64,000 nucleotides of DNA, taken from the NCBI RefSeq assembly GCF_021300615.1, contig NZ_JAJTMY010000001.1, positions 480,300-544,299 on the forward strand, written 5' to 3'. The translations under genes were made by a program, and so were the position numbers. Source of the stretch: Helicobacter anatolicus (lineage in GTDB: Bacteria > Campylobacterota > Campylobacteria > Campylobacterales > Helicobacteraceae). This document shows positions 1-9,548 of the stretch, piece by piece. The first letter of the stretch is position 1, and each line of letters opens with the position of its first letter. The notes under the pieces were generated by a model. It made no database searches, had not been told where the DNA came from, and saw only the letters and a list, made by a program, of their open reading frames with translations.

Positions 1-438
1 AAGATAGGGGAAATTAGTGGAGTGTTTTTATCTAATGGTCCAGGGGATCCTATGGTTTTGACTAAAGAGGTTATGGAAATTAAAAAACTTATTGTTCATA
101 AAATTCCTATGTTTGGCATTTGTTTAGGGCATCAGCTATTATCCATTGCACATGGCTATAATACATATAAGCTTAAATTTGGACATCATGGTGGGAACCA
201 TCCGGTAAAAAATCTTAAAACCGGTGGTGTGGAAATCACTTCTCAAAATCATAATTATTCTGTGCCAGAGGAGATAGAGGAAGTGGCACATGTCACACAT
301 CGCAATCTTTTTGATAATACTATTGAGGGGGTAGAATATAAAGATAGCCCAATTTTTTCAGTGCAGCACCATCCTGAATCTAGTCCTGGTCCCAAGGAAG
401 CAAGTATTTTGTTTAAAAAATTTGCCGCTATGCTTTGA
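1..438 (+). CDS. carA: Carbamoyl-phosphate synthase small subunit (C-terminal part)
   Basis: This is the C-terminal glutaminase half of CarA, cut by the window edge; the frame is open from base 1. It releases ammonia from glutamine and passes it to CarB for carbamoyl phosphate, feeding arginine and pyrimidine synthesis. Seen directly: SNGPGDP, the class I amidotransferase nucleophile motif GICLGHQ, and the HHPESSPGP motif holding the catalytic His and Glu. The stop codon overlaps the 3' end of the convergent small gene by 11 bases. Only about 145 codons are present, so the N-terminal domain lies outside the window. Confidence 0.95.
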   Translation, partial: KIGEISGVFLSNGPGDPMVLTKEVMEIKKLIVHKIPMFGICLGHQLLSIAHGYNTYKLKFGHHGGNHPVKNLKTGGVEITSQNHNYSVPEEIEEVAHVTHRNLFDNTIEGVEYKDSPIFSVQHHPESSPGPKEASILFKKFAAML

Positions 439-718
439 TATCTAAAATATGTTTAGAAGAGTAGTTTTGTTTTTCTATCTCTTCTTTATCATCTTCCTTT
501 TTTGTATTTTTTTCTTGAAAGTTTTGTTTATTTTCTTTTTTAGAATCTTTGTTGATTGTATTTGTTTCTTCAGTAGGGCGCACCTCTTGAATTTCATTGA
601 TTTTGTCTTTAAATTCTTGATTTATAATAGGCATAGATTCGTTATTTCTTAGATTTGCTACATTGACTTGAGTGTTTTGATTGATATAGGTGATATTTCC
701 AATTGGTGAAATTGCCAT
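428..718 (-). CDS. Small conserved hypothetical protein next to carA
   Basis: A 96-residue protein with no recognised domain. The N-terminus ([17 protein letters not shown]) resembles, from memory, short proteins beside carA in other epsilonproteobacteria, so it is probably a real conserved gene; no function is known to me. Residues about 35-95 are highly charged and rich in Lys, Glu, Asp and Gln, with no signal peptide or membrane segment, and look disordered or helical. It lies 9 bases downstream of rqcH on the same strand and probably ends the nadK-recN-rqcH transcription unit. It overlaps the carA 3' end by 11 bases tail to tail. Confidence 0.7.
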   Translation of the reverse strand: MAISPIGNITYINQNTQVNVANLRNNESMPIINQEFKDKINEIQEVRPTEETNTINKDSKKENKQNFQEKNTKKEDDKEEIEKQNYSSKHILDIKA

Positions 719-727
719 GAGAAATCC

Positions 728-2044
728 TTACTTTTTATACATCAAAGTTTGGTGTTTTGTATATACCACATTTGCCTTTTCTTTAATTTTTACAAACTTC
801 CTTAATGTATAATCGACTGCAAAATTTCCTTTTTTAATGCAATCTAATCCTACAAGAATCTCACCAGCTTTTTGGATAATATGTAGAGGAACCTTGCTTT
901 TTCCACAATGGATAATCATATGTGATGAGGGAATGTCACGGATATGTAGCCAAATATCATTAGCTTTTGCATTTTCTAGAAGTTGTTTGTTTTCATTTTG
1001 ATTTTTTCCTAATGATATTTTATGATTCTCAATAAAGAAGCTTTCAAATTTTGGTGCCTGTTTTTGATTTTTTTTGGAAGGTTGTAAAATTAAAAGATTT
1101 TCTAAATTTTTTGTTTCTTGAATAAAGCTAATTTCTTTGTGTAAAAATAGGATTTTATCTTTAAGATTTTGTTTTTGCATGCTAATTCCCTTGGCTTTTT
1201 GCAAGGTTTTTTTACTCTGGTTAAACATGTGATTGACAAGATCTTGTGGAGATGCAAATTTTTTTTCAAAAGATAGTGTTATATAGTTTTGCATGAAATC
1301 TTGTAGTGTGATTTTATCTTGATAGGGTGTGAGAAGATGAAGGTTGGCAAGTAATAGCGTAGCGTCATTGGAAAGTTTTTTTGATTCTTCTAGAAGTTTT
1401 ATTTCAGAGGGTAGAGAATCTAATAAGAGATTATATTTTTGCATCTTTTTTTCAAGAGAATATAAAATAGCTTTTCTTTTAGATTCTAGATTTTTTTGCA
1501 TTATTTGTACATAATGATTTTTTAGATTTTCTAGTAATTTTTCTTTATCATATTCTTCAGGAGTGTAGTGAAAATTTTTTTGGAAAAGTGGTGTTAGGGT
1601 GTGATTGACTTTGATTTCTCTTGAACTTTTATCTTTATTGAGATGACGCATTGCTTCAAGAATAATTTGTTTAGAATCCACCAAGATTGCATTAGTATAT
1701 TTTCCTGTAAATTCAAAATGTAAGAAAAAATGATAGCTTTTATAAGCATTATTTTGTGTGAGAGAAAAAATTAATATTCTGTTGTTGCCATCGGTATAGC
1801 AATCATTTATACTTGCTTTTGTGCAAAGTTTTTGCAACATTAAGTCAAAAGGAGCATGATAGTTTTTTTGACTAAGAATATTTTCTCCTATAAAAATTTG
1901 ACTTTGAGATTTATTGAGATCAAGGTAGAAAATATCTTGTTGGAGTTGGAGTTTAAAAAGATTATCATTAATACGCTTGATATGGTGGATTTGCTGATAT
2001 TCCTTAAAAAGTTTAGCAATATTTTTTAAAAAACTAAGTTTCAT
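728..2044 (-). CDS. rqcH: NFACT family protein, RqcH-like ribosome quality-control factor
   Basis: A 438-residue NFACT protein, often annotated as fibronectin-binding protein. In bacteria RqcH binds stalled 50S-peptidyl-tRNA complexes and recruits tRNA-Ala to add alanine tails that mark nascent chains for degradation. Seen: an NFACT-N domain over roughly the first 150 residues, a long charged coiled-coil middle (about 150-310), and a C-terminal NFACT-R domain with NDIWLHIRDIPSSHMII and a GNFAVDYTLRKFVKI-like stretch. It is shorter than the Firmicute proteins (about 550-570 residues), mainly through a reduced N-terminus. Its ATG overlaps the recN stop by 4 bases (ATGA), so translation is likely coupled. 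The family is clear; the RqcH role is inferred from the family. Confidence 0.85.
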   Translation of the reverse strand: MKLSFLKNIAKLFKEYQQIHHIKRINDNLFKLQLQQDIFYLDLNKSQSQIFIGENILSQKNYHAPFDLMLQKLCTKASINDCYTDGNNRILIFSLTQNNAYKSYHFFLHFEFTGKYTNAILVDSKQIILEAMRHLNKDKSSREIKVNHTLTPLFQKNFHYTPEEYDKEKLLENLKNHYVQIMQKNLESKRKAILYSLEKKMQKYNLLLDSLPSEIKLLEESKKLSNDATLLLANLHLLTPYQDKITLQDFMQNYITLSFEKKFASPQDLVNHMFNQSKKTLQKAKGISMQKQNLKDKILFLHKEISFIQETKNLENLLILQPSKKNQKQAPKFESFFIENHKISLGKNQNENKQLLENAKANDIWLHIRDIPSSHMIIHCGKSKVPLHIIQKAGEILVGLDCIKKGNFAVDYTLRKFVKIKEKANVVYTKHQTLMYKK

Positions 2045-3570
2045 AGCCCTAGTCTTTTTTTAGCAAAATCTAAGGCTTCTTGAGTAATGTTTGAACCGCT
2101 AATCATGCGTGCAATTTCTTGAATTTTTCCAGATGTATCAAGAATTTTAATCTGACTTTTTTGCCCTTCTTTATATACAAGATAGTGTGTGTCTGCAAGT
2201 GCGGGGAGGTGGGGTTGATGAGAGATGGCAAAGATTTGGTAGGAGCTAGAGAGTTTTTTTAGAATTTTTGCTACCCCTTCACTTTCTTCACCACTTAGAT
2301 TAGCATCAATTTCATCGAGCACTAAGATTCCTGTATTGTGATTAAAGTCTGAATTTAAACACATTATCGCTAGTCTTAAGCGATTGTATTCTCCTGTACT
2401 AAGATTTTGGATTGGGGTGTTGTGTAGTTTTAGCTGGATTTCTTGCGTTCCTGTGGAATTTAGTATAGATTCTTGTAAGATGATTTGTATAGTTTGAAGC
2501 TTAAGAGTTGTGCAAAGTGTTTGTAGTTTTTCAAGAAAAAGAGGAAGAAATTTTTCTCTATAGGCTGTGATATCTTTTGCAATAAGATGGCACTTATTAG
2601 ATAAAACATCTTGTTGTTTGAGTAATTTTTCTTTATTAAAACTAATATTTTCATAATCTTTTAGCTTTTGCTCTTGTATATGTAGATGATTGATTGCAGA
2701 TTCTATGCTTCCATAACGTTGATTAAGTAAAGCGAGATCAGAAAGTCTTTGGAGTAGTTCTTCGGGATTGATCTCATCAAGCGAAAGTATTTTATTTTCT
2801 TGATCTTCTAAAATCCCTTTAGCTTCATATATACTATCATAAAAATGTGGTAAATCAATTTCTAGAGCATCTAATGCTGTTTGGATGTTATCGAGATGTT
2901 CAAAGGCTTGTAGGGCATTTTGAATTTTTTCTTGAATCTTTTCTTTTTTTGATAAGGTTTTTTTAAGTGCAATGAGTTCTTCATATTCTCCAAGTTTTGG
3001 ATTAATATTAGTAATTTGTTTGATTTCAAAAGTAGCCAAATCTTTAAGATCTTGAATGTTTTTTTCTTTTTCAAGCAAGGCTTGGTATTGTTGTTTGACC
3101 TCTTTGAGGGATTTGTAATTTTCTTGCATTAAGAGGAGAGAATCCTGATATGATGGATCTTGATTTTTAATGAGATTATCAAAGGTGTTGAGAATATTTT
3201 CGCTAAGTAGTTCCGTGGCATTTTTGAGGGAAATATGCTTGATTACGGGAGAAAGGAGTTCTTGGAGAGTTTTTTTTGCAATAAAGTTTCCTTGGAGATT
3301 ATAACGCGTTTTATCTTTTTTTGTTATGCTAAGAATAATTTCTTCCTCATTTTGTAAGTCATAATCCTCTAGATCTACCTTAAGATTTGACAAAATAGCC
3401 TGCAGACTTTTAGCATTAGAATCTTTGATACCAAAAATTGCAAGAAGAGATTCCATAAAAACTGATTTACCGCTACCGCTAGCACCACTAAAAACATTTA
3501 ATCCTGTGTGCAAATCGATCTGTAAGTGTTCAAAAACCGGCGATTCTTTAATTTGAATACTTTCAATCAT
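2041..3570 (-). CDS. recN: DNA repair protein RecN
   Basis: A 509-residue SMC-like ATPase acting in double-strand-break repair. Seen: Walker A GASGSGKS at about residues 29-36, a long Lys/Glu/Leu-rich coiled-coil middle, the ABC signature LSTGEYNRLRLAI, and Walker B ILVLDEIDANLSG near the C-terminus. I place the start at the ATG at 3570 (MIESIQIKES) because it forms an ATGA overlap with the nadK stop and matches the usual RecN N-terminus; an in-frame ATG four codons upstream is the alternative. It sits between nadK and rqcH, the same order as in H. pylori. Confidence 0.93.
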   Translation of the reverse strand: MIESIQIKESPVFEHLQIDLHTGLNVFSGASGSGKSVFMESLLAIFGIKDSNAKSLQAILSNLKVDLEDYDLQNEEEIILSITKKDKTRYNLQGNFIAKKTLQELLSPVIKHISLKNATELLSENILNTFDNLIKNQDPSYQDSLLLMQENYKSLKEVKQQYQALLEKEKNIQDLKDLATFEIKQITNINPKLGEYEELIALKKTLSKKEKIQEKIQNALQAFEHLDNIQTALDALEIDLPHFYDSIYEAKGILEDQENKILSLDEINPEELLQRLSDLALLNQRYGSIESAINHLHIQEQKLKDYENISFNKEKLLKQQDVLSNKCHLIAKDITAYREKFLPLFLEKLQTLCTTLKLQTIQIILQESILNSTGTQEIQLKLHNTPIQNLSTGEYNRLRLAIMCLNSDFNHNTGILVLDEIDANLSGEESEGVAKILKKLSSSYQIFAISHQPHLPALADTHYLVYKEGQKSQIKILDTSGKIQEIARMISGSNITQEALDFAKKRLGL

Positions 3571-4412
3571 TGCTGTCCCCATTGAAATTTTTCTTTTAAG
3601 ATTTGGAAGTAGCTTCGATTTTCTTTTTGTAAAAGATAACTGGGATTTTGGGCAATTTTGATTGTGGTGATATCATCAGGGGTGATAGGAATCTTATCTT
3701 GTCCATCGATAATTAAAAACCCTTGCATATTGATCTTAAATTGCAAAGTGCATTCGTGTAAAACCATGGGGCGTTGGGTGAGGGTGTGCGCAGCTACAGG
3801 TGTGAGAAGAATATTTTTGCATAAAGGATAAACAATCGGTCCCCCTGCACTGATATTATAAGCAGTGGATCCTGTAGGGGTTGCAATAATCAAAGAATCT
3901 GCATGATAGGTGTTAAAAATTTCAGAATCAATAAAAGCTTGAATTTTTAAAATTCCACTTACAAGATTATTTTTTGAAATTAAAAATTCATTAATGGCAA
4001 TTTTTTTGGGCCCATTGTTAATAGAGGCCTCTAGAGTTGTGTGGGCATTGAGTTTATATCTTCCTTGTCTGAGTGCGGCGGCAAATTCAATACTTTGAGA
4101 TGGATTAATTGCAGTTAAAAAACCTAAGTTTCCTATATTAATTCCAAATGCTGAAATAGAGTAGGGGTACAATTTTCTTAAGAGTGAAATTAATGTGCCA
4201 TCTCCCCCGATAGATATCATTGCATCTACTTGTTTGACTAGTGTTTCAAAGGGTAAGAAAGTAGTATTGATTGTTTCTTGTTGGGATTCTTCTTCCAAAA
4301 TAACTTCTATTTTTTCTTTTGCAAAATCTTCTTTAATTTTTGAGAATAAATAAGTAATGTTTGGAGTATTTGGTCTTAGGACAGCACCAAGTTTTGTGAT
4401 ATTTTTTTGCAT
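3567..4412 (-). CDS. nadK: NAD kinase
   Basis: A 281-residue NAD kinase (PpnK family) that phosphorylates NAD+ at the 2'-OH of the adenosine ribose to make NADP+. Seen: the phosphate-donor motif GGDG at about residues 69-72, NEFLISK, the NAD-binding stretch PTGSTAYNISAGGPIVYP, and a C-terminal region with IDGQDK. The length is normal for the family. It is the first gene of a minus-strand unit nadK-recN-rqcH-hypothetical joined by 4-nt overlaps. A gap of about 90 bases to the divergent TauE/SafE gene must hold both promoters. Confidence 0.95.
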   Translation of the reverse strand: MQKNITKLGAVLRPNTPNITYLFSKIKEDFAKEKIEVILEEESQQETINTTFLPFETLVKQVDAMISIGGDGTLISLLRKLYPYSISAFGINIGNLGFLTAINPSQSIEFAAALRQGRYKLNAHTTLEASINNGPKKIAINEFLISKNNLVSGILKIQAFIDSEIFNTYHADSLIIATPTGSTAYNISAGGPIVYPLCKNILLTPVAAHTLTQRPMVLHECTLQFKINMQGFLIIDGQDKIPITPDDITTIKIAQNPSYLLQKENRSYFQILKEKFQWGQQ

Positions 4413-4505
4413 AGAATCCTAAAATTTTTATGTTATTGTAGCAAATTATATAAGTATTCAAAAAGAATATATACAATAAAACCTATTGAATTATTAAGGT
4501 TTTTT

Positions 4506-5264
4506 ATGGAATTTTTATATGTAGCAGTTGGGGTGATCTCAGGGATCACTTCAGGGTTATTTGGTTTGGGTGGTGGGACTATTATAGTTCCTATAATGCT
4601 TTCTTTAGGTTTTGGTGTGCAGCAAGCAATTGGTATATCAGTTTTGCAAATGATGTTTGCTTCTGTTGTGGGGTCGATTATCAACTATAAGAAAAAGTTA
4701 TTTTCCTTAAAAGATGGTATTTTATTAGGCCTTGGAGGTATAATTGGTGCAAGTTTTAGTGGAATGGTTTTGAAGGTCTTGAGTGAAACACAACTTACTT
4801 TTTTGTTTTTATGTTTAATGTGTTTTTCATTTTATAAATTCTTGAAAAAAAAGCCCGTAGAAATAGGGAAAAATCAAGAAGTTGTTTCGCAATTGCGTTA
4901 TGCAAGTATTTTGATTTTTACAGGTGTAATTACTGGTATTTTTGCAGTGTCTTTGGGTGTTGGTGGTGGATTAATTATGATGCCTATTTTGATGTATTTT
5001 TTAGGTTTTAGTACAAAGTATATTAGTGCATTGTCTTTATTTTTTATTGTTTGCTCTTCAATCTCAGGGGCTTTTTCGTTATGGAGAAATCAAGTTATTG
5101 ATAGCGATATTTTATCTATTGGTTTGATTGTTGGGATTAGTGCTGTTGTGGGGGTAAGTATTGGAATTTATTTGATACAGAAGATAACAGCTCATTTGCA
5201 TAAAAGCATATTATCTTGTATCTATATTTTTGCTATTTGTGTAACAATTTATCATCTATTTTGA
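4506..5264 (+). CDS. TauE/SafE family membrane permease
   Basis: A 252-residue integral membrane protein of the TauE/SafE (DUF81) family, which moves sulfite, sulfonates or other organic anions; the substrate here is unknown. Seen: about eight hydrophobic segments in two halves, each with the family's glycine-rich turn (SGLFGLGGGTIIVP near residue 15 and AVSLGVGGGLIMMP near the middle). I chose the ATG at 4506 because AAGG at 4496-4499 sits 6 bases upstream and the protein then starts just before the first membrane segment; an upstream in-frame ATG at 4407 would add 33 polar residues and overlap nadK. The stop codon lies inside a 15-bp-stem hairpin shared with the convergent gene. Confidence 0.85.
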   Translation: MEFLYVAVGVISGITSGLFGLGGGTIIVPIMLSLGFGVQQAIGISVLQMMFASVVGSIINYKKKLFSLKDGILLGLGGIIGASFSGMVLKVLSETQLTFLFLCLMCFSFYKFLKKKPVEIGKNQEVVSQLRYASILIFTGVITGIFAVSLGVGGGLIMMPILMYFLGFSTKYISALSLFFIVCSSISGAFSLWRNQVIDSDILSIGLIVGISAVVGVSIGIYLIQKITAHLHKSILSCIYIFAICVTIYHLF

Positions 5265-5288
5265 AGTTTATTTAACTTCAAAATAGAT
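5254..5288. terminator. Perfect 15-bp hairpin spanning two convergent stop codons
   Basis: Arms ATCTATTTTGAAGTT (5254-5268) and AACTTCAAAATAGAT (5274-5288) are perfectly complementary around a 5-base loop. The TauE/SafE stop (5262-5264) lies in the left arm and the SPOR-gene stop (5268-5270) runs across the loop edge. It probably acts as a bidirectional terminator or 3'-end stabiliser; there is no long T run on either side. Confidence 0.65.
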
Positions 5289-6020
5289 ACTATCTTTTAA
5301 GCTAGCATGTGCCTTTTTGTATTGATTAGCTTCTTTTCTTGTCTGGAAAGGACCGATAAGATATTTTGTTGCTTTTTGATTTTCTATCTCTATATCTAAA
5401 ACTTTAAATGGATGTTGCTCAAGGAGTGCTTGTAATTTTTTATTTGGCATGCTCTTAAAAACTCCAACTTGCAAATAAGATCCTTTTGTTGCTTGTTCAG
5501 GAATAATTTGGCTAAACTTTTTTGTGGGTTTTTTTACTGGTTTCATAGTTTGTTTGGCACTAATAGCTTTTTCTATATTCTTTTGTGTGGCTAACTTGCT
5601 GCTTACATTGTTATCTTGTGAAACTTGCGCTGTATTTGGCATTATATCTTGTGAAGGAATAGTGGTATCTAATGATTGTTCAGTTTGTTGCATATTATGT
5701 AAATTTTCTTCTTGTTGATTTGTTTGTTTAATATCATCTACAAATTTATCAAGACTTGTTTCTGCCATATCTGTATCTGTAAGATTTTCAAAATTCTGAT
5801 CTAAAAAATCAGTATTTTCTTGCTCTTGGGGCATTGTAATATTTGTATTGTAGCTTTGTTCTGTATTTTCTAATTTATGATCAGATTTTGTAAATGACCA
5901 AATTAACAATACGGCAATTAAAACAGCAATAATTGCAACAATTCCTATAATAATATTTTTTGTTTTTTGTGATTGTTTAGAGTTCTCTAACAACATTTCG
6001 TTAAAATCTTTCTCTTCCAT
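5268..6020 (-). CDS. SPOR-domain membrane protein
   Basis: A 250-residue bitopic inner-membrane protein. Seen: a short cytoplasmic N-terminus, one membrane segment at about residues 23-44 (IIIGIVAIIAVLIAVLLIW), a long Gln/Asn/Thr-rich periplasmic linker, and a C-terminal SPOR domain (about 180-250, starting KGSYLQVGVFKS and including YLIGPFQTRKEA). SPOR domains bind glycan strands stripped of stem peptides, typically at the division septum, so a role in cell-wall remodelling or division is inferred. It is 62 bases downstream of glyA on the same strand. It resembles FtsN or DedD in layout but cannot be assigned to either. Confidence 0.85.
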   Translation of the reverse strand: MEEKDFNEMLLENSKQSQKTKNIIIGIVAIIAVLIAVLLIWSFTKSDHKLENTEQSYNTNITMPQEQENTDFLDQNFENLTDTDMAETSLDKFVDDIKQTNQQEENLHNMQQTEQSLDTTIPSQDIMPNTAQVSQDNNVSSKLATQKNIEKAISAKQTMKPVKKPTKKFSQIIPEQATKGSYLQVGVFKSMPNKKLQALLEQHPFKVLDIEIENQKATKYLIGPFQTRKEANQYKKAHASLKDSIYFEVK

Positions 6021-6082
6021 TTTATACTCCTTTTTTATATGAAATTAAATTATAGCCTTTATTTTTCATTTTTTTTATTTTT

Positions 6083-7333
6083 TTAAAAAATTGGCTTATC
6101 ATAAACTGGAAATTTTAGACCAAGTTCATAGATTTCTTCTCTGATAGAATTTTGCAATTCTATATCTTGAATATTGTCTAAAATATCTGCAATTTTATTG
6201 GCAATCCAAATAAATTCAGTTTCTTTCATGCCTCTTGCAGTAAGTGCGGGAGATCCGATTCTAATACCGCTTGTTATAAATGGACTGCGTTTTTCACCAG
6301 GCACAGTGTTTTTATTTACCGTGATTCCTGCATTTGCTAACGCACTATCAGCATCTTTTCCACTAAAATCTTTATTTAAGAAACTCATTAAAATTAGGTG
6401 ATTATCTGTTCCACCACTTACGAGGTCATAGTTTCTTTTTAGTAGTACATCGGCCATAGCCTTGATATTATTTTTTACTTGTTTTGCGTATATTTTCCAC
6501 TCAGGTTTAAGATTTTCTCCAAAGCCTACAGCCTTGCCCGCAATAATATGTATTAAAGGACCGCCTTGAGTACCAGGAAAAACTGCTTTATTGATTTTTT
6601 GTGCTATCTCTTCATTATTGCAAAGAATAAGACCACCACGGGGGCCGCGTAATGTTTTGTGTGTAGTGGTAGTTACAACATCACAATAAGGGAATGGATT
6701 TGGATATTCTCCTGCTACAACAAGTCCTGCCACATGTGCTATGTCACCCATTAAAATAGCACCCACACTATCTGCAATTTCTCTAAATTTTTTAAAATCT
6801 AATTCTCTAGCATAAGCGGAGAAGCCACAAACAATGAGTTGTGGTTTAACAATTTTTGCATATTCTAAAACTTTATCATAGTTAACTTTACCATCAAGCT
6901 CGACGCCATAAAAAAAGCTTTGATAAGTTTGGCCGCTCACATTTACTTTTGCACCATGAGTTAAATGTCCACCATGGCTTAAATCCATACCTAAGATTTT
7001 GTCATAAGGCTTGAGTAATGCGGCATAAACAGCAGTGTTAGCTTGTGATCCAGCATGAGGTTGTACATTTGCAAAATTACAACCAAAGAGTTTTTTGGCA
7101 CGCTCTATTGCTATATTCTCAATTTCATCAACAAACTCACAACCACTATAATATCGCTTACCAGGATATCCTTCAGCATATTTATTGGTTAAAATACTTC
7201 CTACTGCTTCCATTACACTTGGGAATGTGTAGTTTTCACTTGCAATCATTTCCAAGTGATGGTTTTGTCTTTGAAATTCTTTTTGTATACTCGCAAATAC
7301 TTCTGCATCAGTTTTTTCTAAATAATATTGCAT
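6083..7333 (-). CDS. glyA: Serine hydroxymethyltransferase
   Basis: A 416-residue PLP enzyme that interconverts serine plus tetrahydrofolate with glycine plus 5,10-methylene-THF. Seen: the [18 protein letters not shown] opening, the [12 protein letters not shown] region, and the PLP lysine in [14 protein letters not shown] at about residue 226. The start is the ATG at 7333 ([10 protein letters not shown]), which has an AAAGGTG ribosome site just upstream and matches known Helicobacter GlyA; an ATG 14 codons upstream would run into lysS. It follows lysS by 13 bases, the same order as in H. pylori. Confidence 0.97.
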   Translation of the reverse strand: MQYYLEKTDAEVFASIQKEFQRQNHHLEMIASENYTFPSVMEAVGSILTNKYAEGYPGKRYYSGCEFVDEIENIAIERAKKLFGCNFANVQPHAGSQANTAVYAALLKPYDKILGMDLSHGGHLTHGAKVNVSGQTYQSFFYGVELDGKVNYDKVLEYAKIVKPQLIVCGFSAYARELDFKKFREIADSVGAILMGDIAHVAGLVVAGEYPNPFPYCDVVTTTTHKTLRGPRGGLILCNNEEIAQKINKAVFPGTQGGPLIHIIAGKAVGFGENLKPEWKIYAKQVKNNIKAMADVLLKRNYDLVSGGTDNHLILMSFLNKDFSGKDADSALANAGITVNKNTVPGEKRSPFITSGIRIGSPALTARGMKETEFIWIANKIADILDNIQDIELQNSIREEIYELGLKFPVYDKPIF

Positions 7334-7346
7334 AATTTCACCTTTC

Positions 7347-8855
7347 TTATTTGGTTGTGTTTTCATTAATATCAAGTTGCGTTTTTGTGGGTTTCATTGC
7401 AGGAAACAAAATTACATCCTTGATTGTTTTTGCATTGCTTAATAACATTACTAAGCGATCAATTCCTATCCCTTGTCCTGCAGTAGGTGGCATTCCATAA
7501 CCTAGTGCCCATACATAATCTTCATCCATATACTGCGCTTCTTCATCACCTGCATCTTTTGCTTTAACTTGTTGTTTGAATCGTTCAAGTTGATCAAGAG
7601 GGTCATTAAGTTCGCTAAAGCCATTGGAAATTTCCTTGCCCCCAATAAAAAGTTCAAAACGATCTGCAATTTCTGGATTATTGTCATTGCGTCTTGCAAG
7701 CGGGCTAATGTCAATAGGGTATTGGGTAATAAAGGTTGGATTAATAAGCTTTTCTTCTACAAAAAGATCAAATGCTTCACCAAGCAGTTTTCCATAGCTT
7801 ATTGGGAGTTCTAATTTTGTATGCTGTGCTAAAAATTCATGCAGTTTTTTTTCATTTTCTATAATTTCTCTAGGTACGCCCCCGATTGTTTCTAATGCAT
7901 CTTTATAGCTAATGACTTGAAAATTTTCAAAATTAATTTCATGTTCATTGTATTGTAGAATTTTGGGGAGTTTAAGAGCATCTAAAAGATAGGCAAAAAA
8001 TTCTTTTGTAAGAAGAATTAAATCTTCATAGGTCTTATATGCCCAATAAAATTCAATCATTGTAAATTCTGGATTGTGAGAATGATCCATTCCTTCATTT
8101 CTAAAATTTCTATTCATTTCAAAAACTGCTTCAAATCCTCCAACAATAAGGCGTTTTAAATAAAGTTCTGGAGCAATACGCAGATATCTATCAACATCTA
8201 ATGCATTGTGGTGGGTAATAAAAGGTCTTGCATTTGCACCACCGGGGATAGGATGAAGCATAGGGGTTTCTACTTCTAAAAATCCTTTAGATTCAAAAAA
8301 TTTTCTAATATGTGAGATAATTTTACTACGCAAAATAAAAGTTTCTTTGACTTCTTTATTCATAATTAAATCTACATAGCGTTGTCTATAGCGTAATTCT
8401 ATATCTGTGAGACCATGGAATTTTTCTGGCAATGGTACTATTGCTTTTGTAAGAAGTCTGTATTCTAGGGCATGTAGACTGAGTTCGCCAGTTTTAGTTA
8501 CAAATGGATAGCCATAAACATTAATAAAATCTCCAACTTCTAAAGTCTTTTTTAGGAGTTCAAAATCATTTTGTAAATCATTTTGTGAAGCATAAATTTG
8601 TATACTTGCATTGGAATCCTCAATGTTGATAAAGCATGCCTTACCCATCATTCTTAAAAGTTTTACACGTCCTGTGACATAGAATTTTTGTTCTAATAAT
8701 TTGTTGTTTTCTTGATCTTTAAGATAAGAGAATTTTTGAATAAACTCTATATTTGTGATAGTTTTTTTACTTTGATTATCGTAGGGATTTTTTTGATGAT
8801 CTCGTAAGATTTGTGCTTTGCTTAATCGTTGTTGAATATATTGATTGCTAAACAT
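7347..8855 (-). CDS. lysS: Lysyl-tRNA synthetase (class II)
   Basis: A 502-residue class II LysRS that charges tRNA-Lys. Seen: an N-terminal OB-fold anticodon-binding domain (about 50-150, with [19 protein letters not shown]), class II motif 1 around [21 protein letters not shown], motif 2 [20 protein letters not shown], and motif 3 [20 protein letters not shown] near the C-terminus. Length is normal. A GGAG ribosome site precedes the ATG. It lies between cvpA-like and glyA on the same strand, probably one operon. Confidence 0.97.
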   Translation of the reverse strand: MFSNQYIQQRLSKAQILRDHQKNPYDNQSKKTITNIEFIQKFSYLKDQENNKLLEQKFYVTGRVKLLRMMGKACFINIEDSNASIQIYASQNDLQNDFELLKKTLEVGDFINVYGYPFVTKTGELSLHALEYRLLTKAIVPLPEKFHGLTDIELRYRQRYVDLIMNKEVKETFILRSKIISHIRKFFESKGFLEVETPMLHPIPGGANARPFITHHNALDVDRYLRIAPELYLKRLIVGGFEAVFEMNRNFRNEGMDHSHNPEFTMIEFYWAYKTYEDLILLTKEFFAYLLDALKLPKILQYNEHEINFENFQVISYKDALETIGGVPREIIENEKKLHEFLAQHTKLELPISYGKLLGEAFDLFVEEKLINPTFITQYPIDISPLARRNDNNPEIADRFELFIGGKEISNGFSELNDPLDQLERFKQQVKAKDAGDEEAQYMDEDYVWALGYGMPPTAGQGIGIDRLVMLLSNAKTIKDVILFPAMKPTKTQLDINENTTK

Positions 8856-8863
8856 AAGTTCTC

Positions 8864-9463
8864 CTATTTTGAGGGATTGATGATTGATGGTATGGTTTCT
8901 TGTATTTGTTGTGCCCCATCTTTGATTTGTTTTGATGCTTCAGGTGACAATTTTTCAAGTTTTTGCATAATTTTTTCTTTACTATCAAAACTTATAATAA
9001 TTTTTGCAGTGTCTAACATTGCGTTATAAACCTTACTTTTGTTCGGTAATGTTTTTACAAGATCAATTTCTTGGATAAATTTAATTTGTACAATTCCATA
9101 AATAATGAAAGAAAAAAGGCAAAAAACCTTAACGCAAGAAAATAGATACCCTAGTATACGATCCAAGAAACCAAGACCAGTAGATTTTACGAACTTTGAA
9201 ACAACAAAACCAATTGCTAACATTCCAATCCAAAAAAATGCCAAAACAATTAAGAAGCCTAAAATAATGGAGATAGATGGGCTTTGTATATTATAGACAT
9301 GGCTATTGAAAAATATAGCCATGTCGCTTGCCAATCTTGAAGCAAAAAATATTCCTGCAACAATTCCTATGAGTGCTGAAATCTCATGAATAAATCCGTC
9401 AAAAAATCCTTTGTAACTTATCAAAAGTATGATTACTAAAATTACAATGTCAATATAATTCAT
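8864..9463 (-). CDS. CvpA family membrane protein
   Basis: A 199-residue inner-membrane protein of the CvpA (colicin V production) family. Seen: four hydrophobic segments over the first 140 residues, beginning [24 protein letters not shown], typical of CvpA, then a soluble C-terminal tail. The family is linked to envelope homeostasis, but its biochemical function is unsettled. I take the ATG at 9463 as the start; a longer reading frame to 9499 would overlap the divergent lnt region. It sits 8 bases upstream of lysS and is divergent from lnt, as in H. pylori. Confidence 0.85.
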   Translation of the reverse strand: MNYIDIVILVIILLISYKGFFDGFIHEISALIGIVAGIFFASRLASDMAIFFNSHVYNIQSPSISIILGFLIVLAFFWIGMLAIGFVVSKFVKSTGLGFLDRILGYLFSCVKVFCLFSFIIYGIVQIKFIQEIDLVKTLPNKSKVYNAMLDTAKIIISFDSKEKIMQKLEKLSPEASKQIKDGAQQIQETIPSIINPSK

Positions 9464-9548
9464 TACCCTGCCTGTAAAACTAAATATTGTGCAAAACAAA
9501 AACTTGTGCTATTCTACCAAAAAATATTTGACTTTGTGGAGTTTTGGG

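Noticed and set aside
449..652. A 67-codon Phe-rich open frame opposite the small gene next to carA
   Set aside because: Its composition is what the antisense of a Lys/Glu-rich gene gives; no ribosome site or family match.
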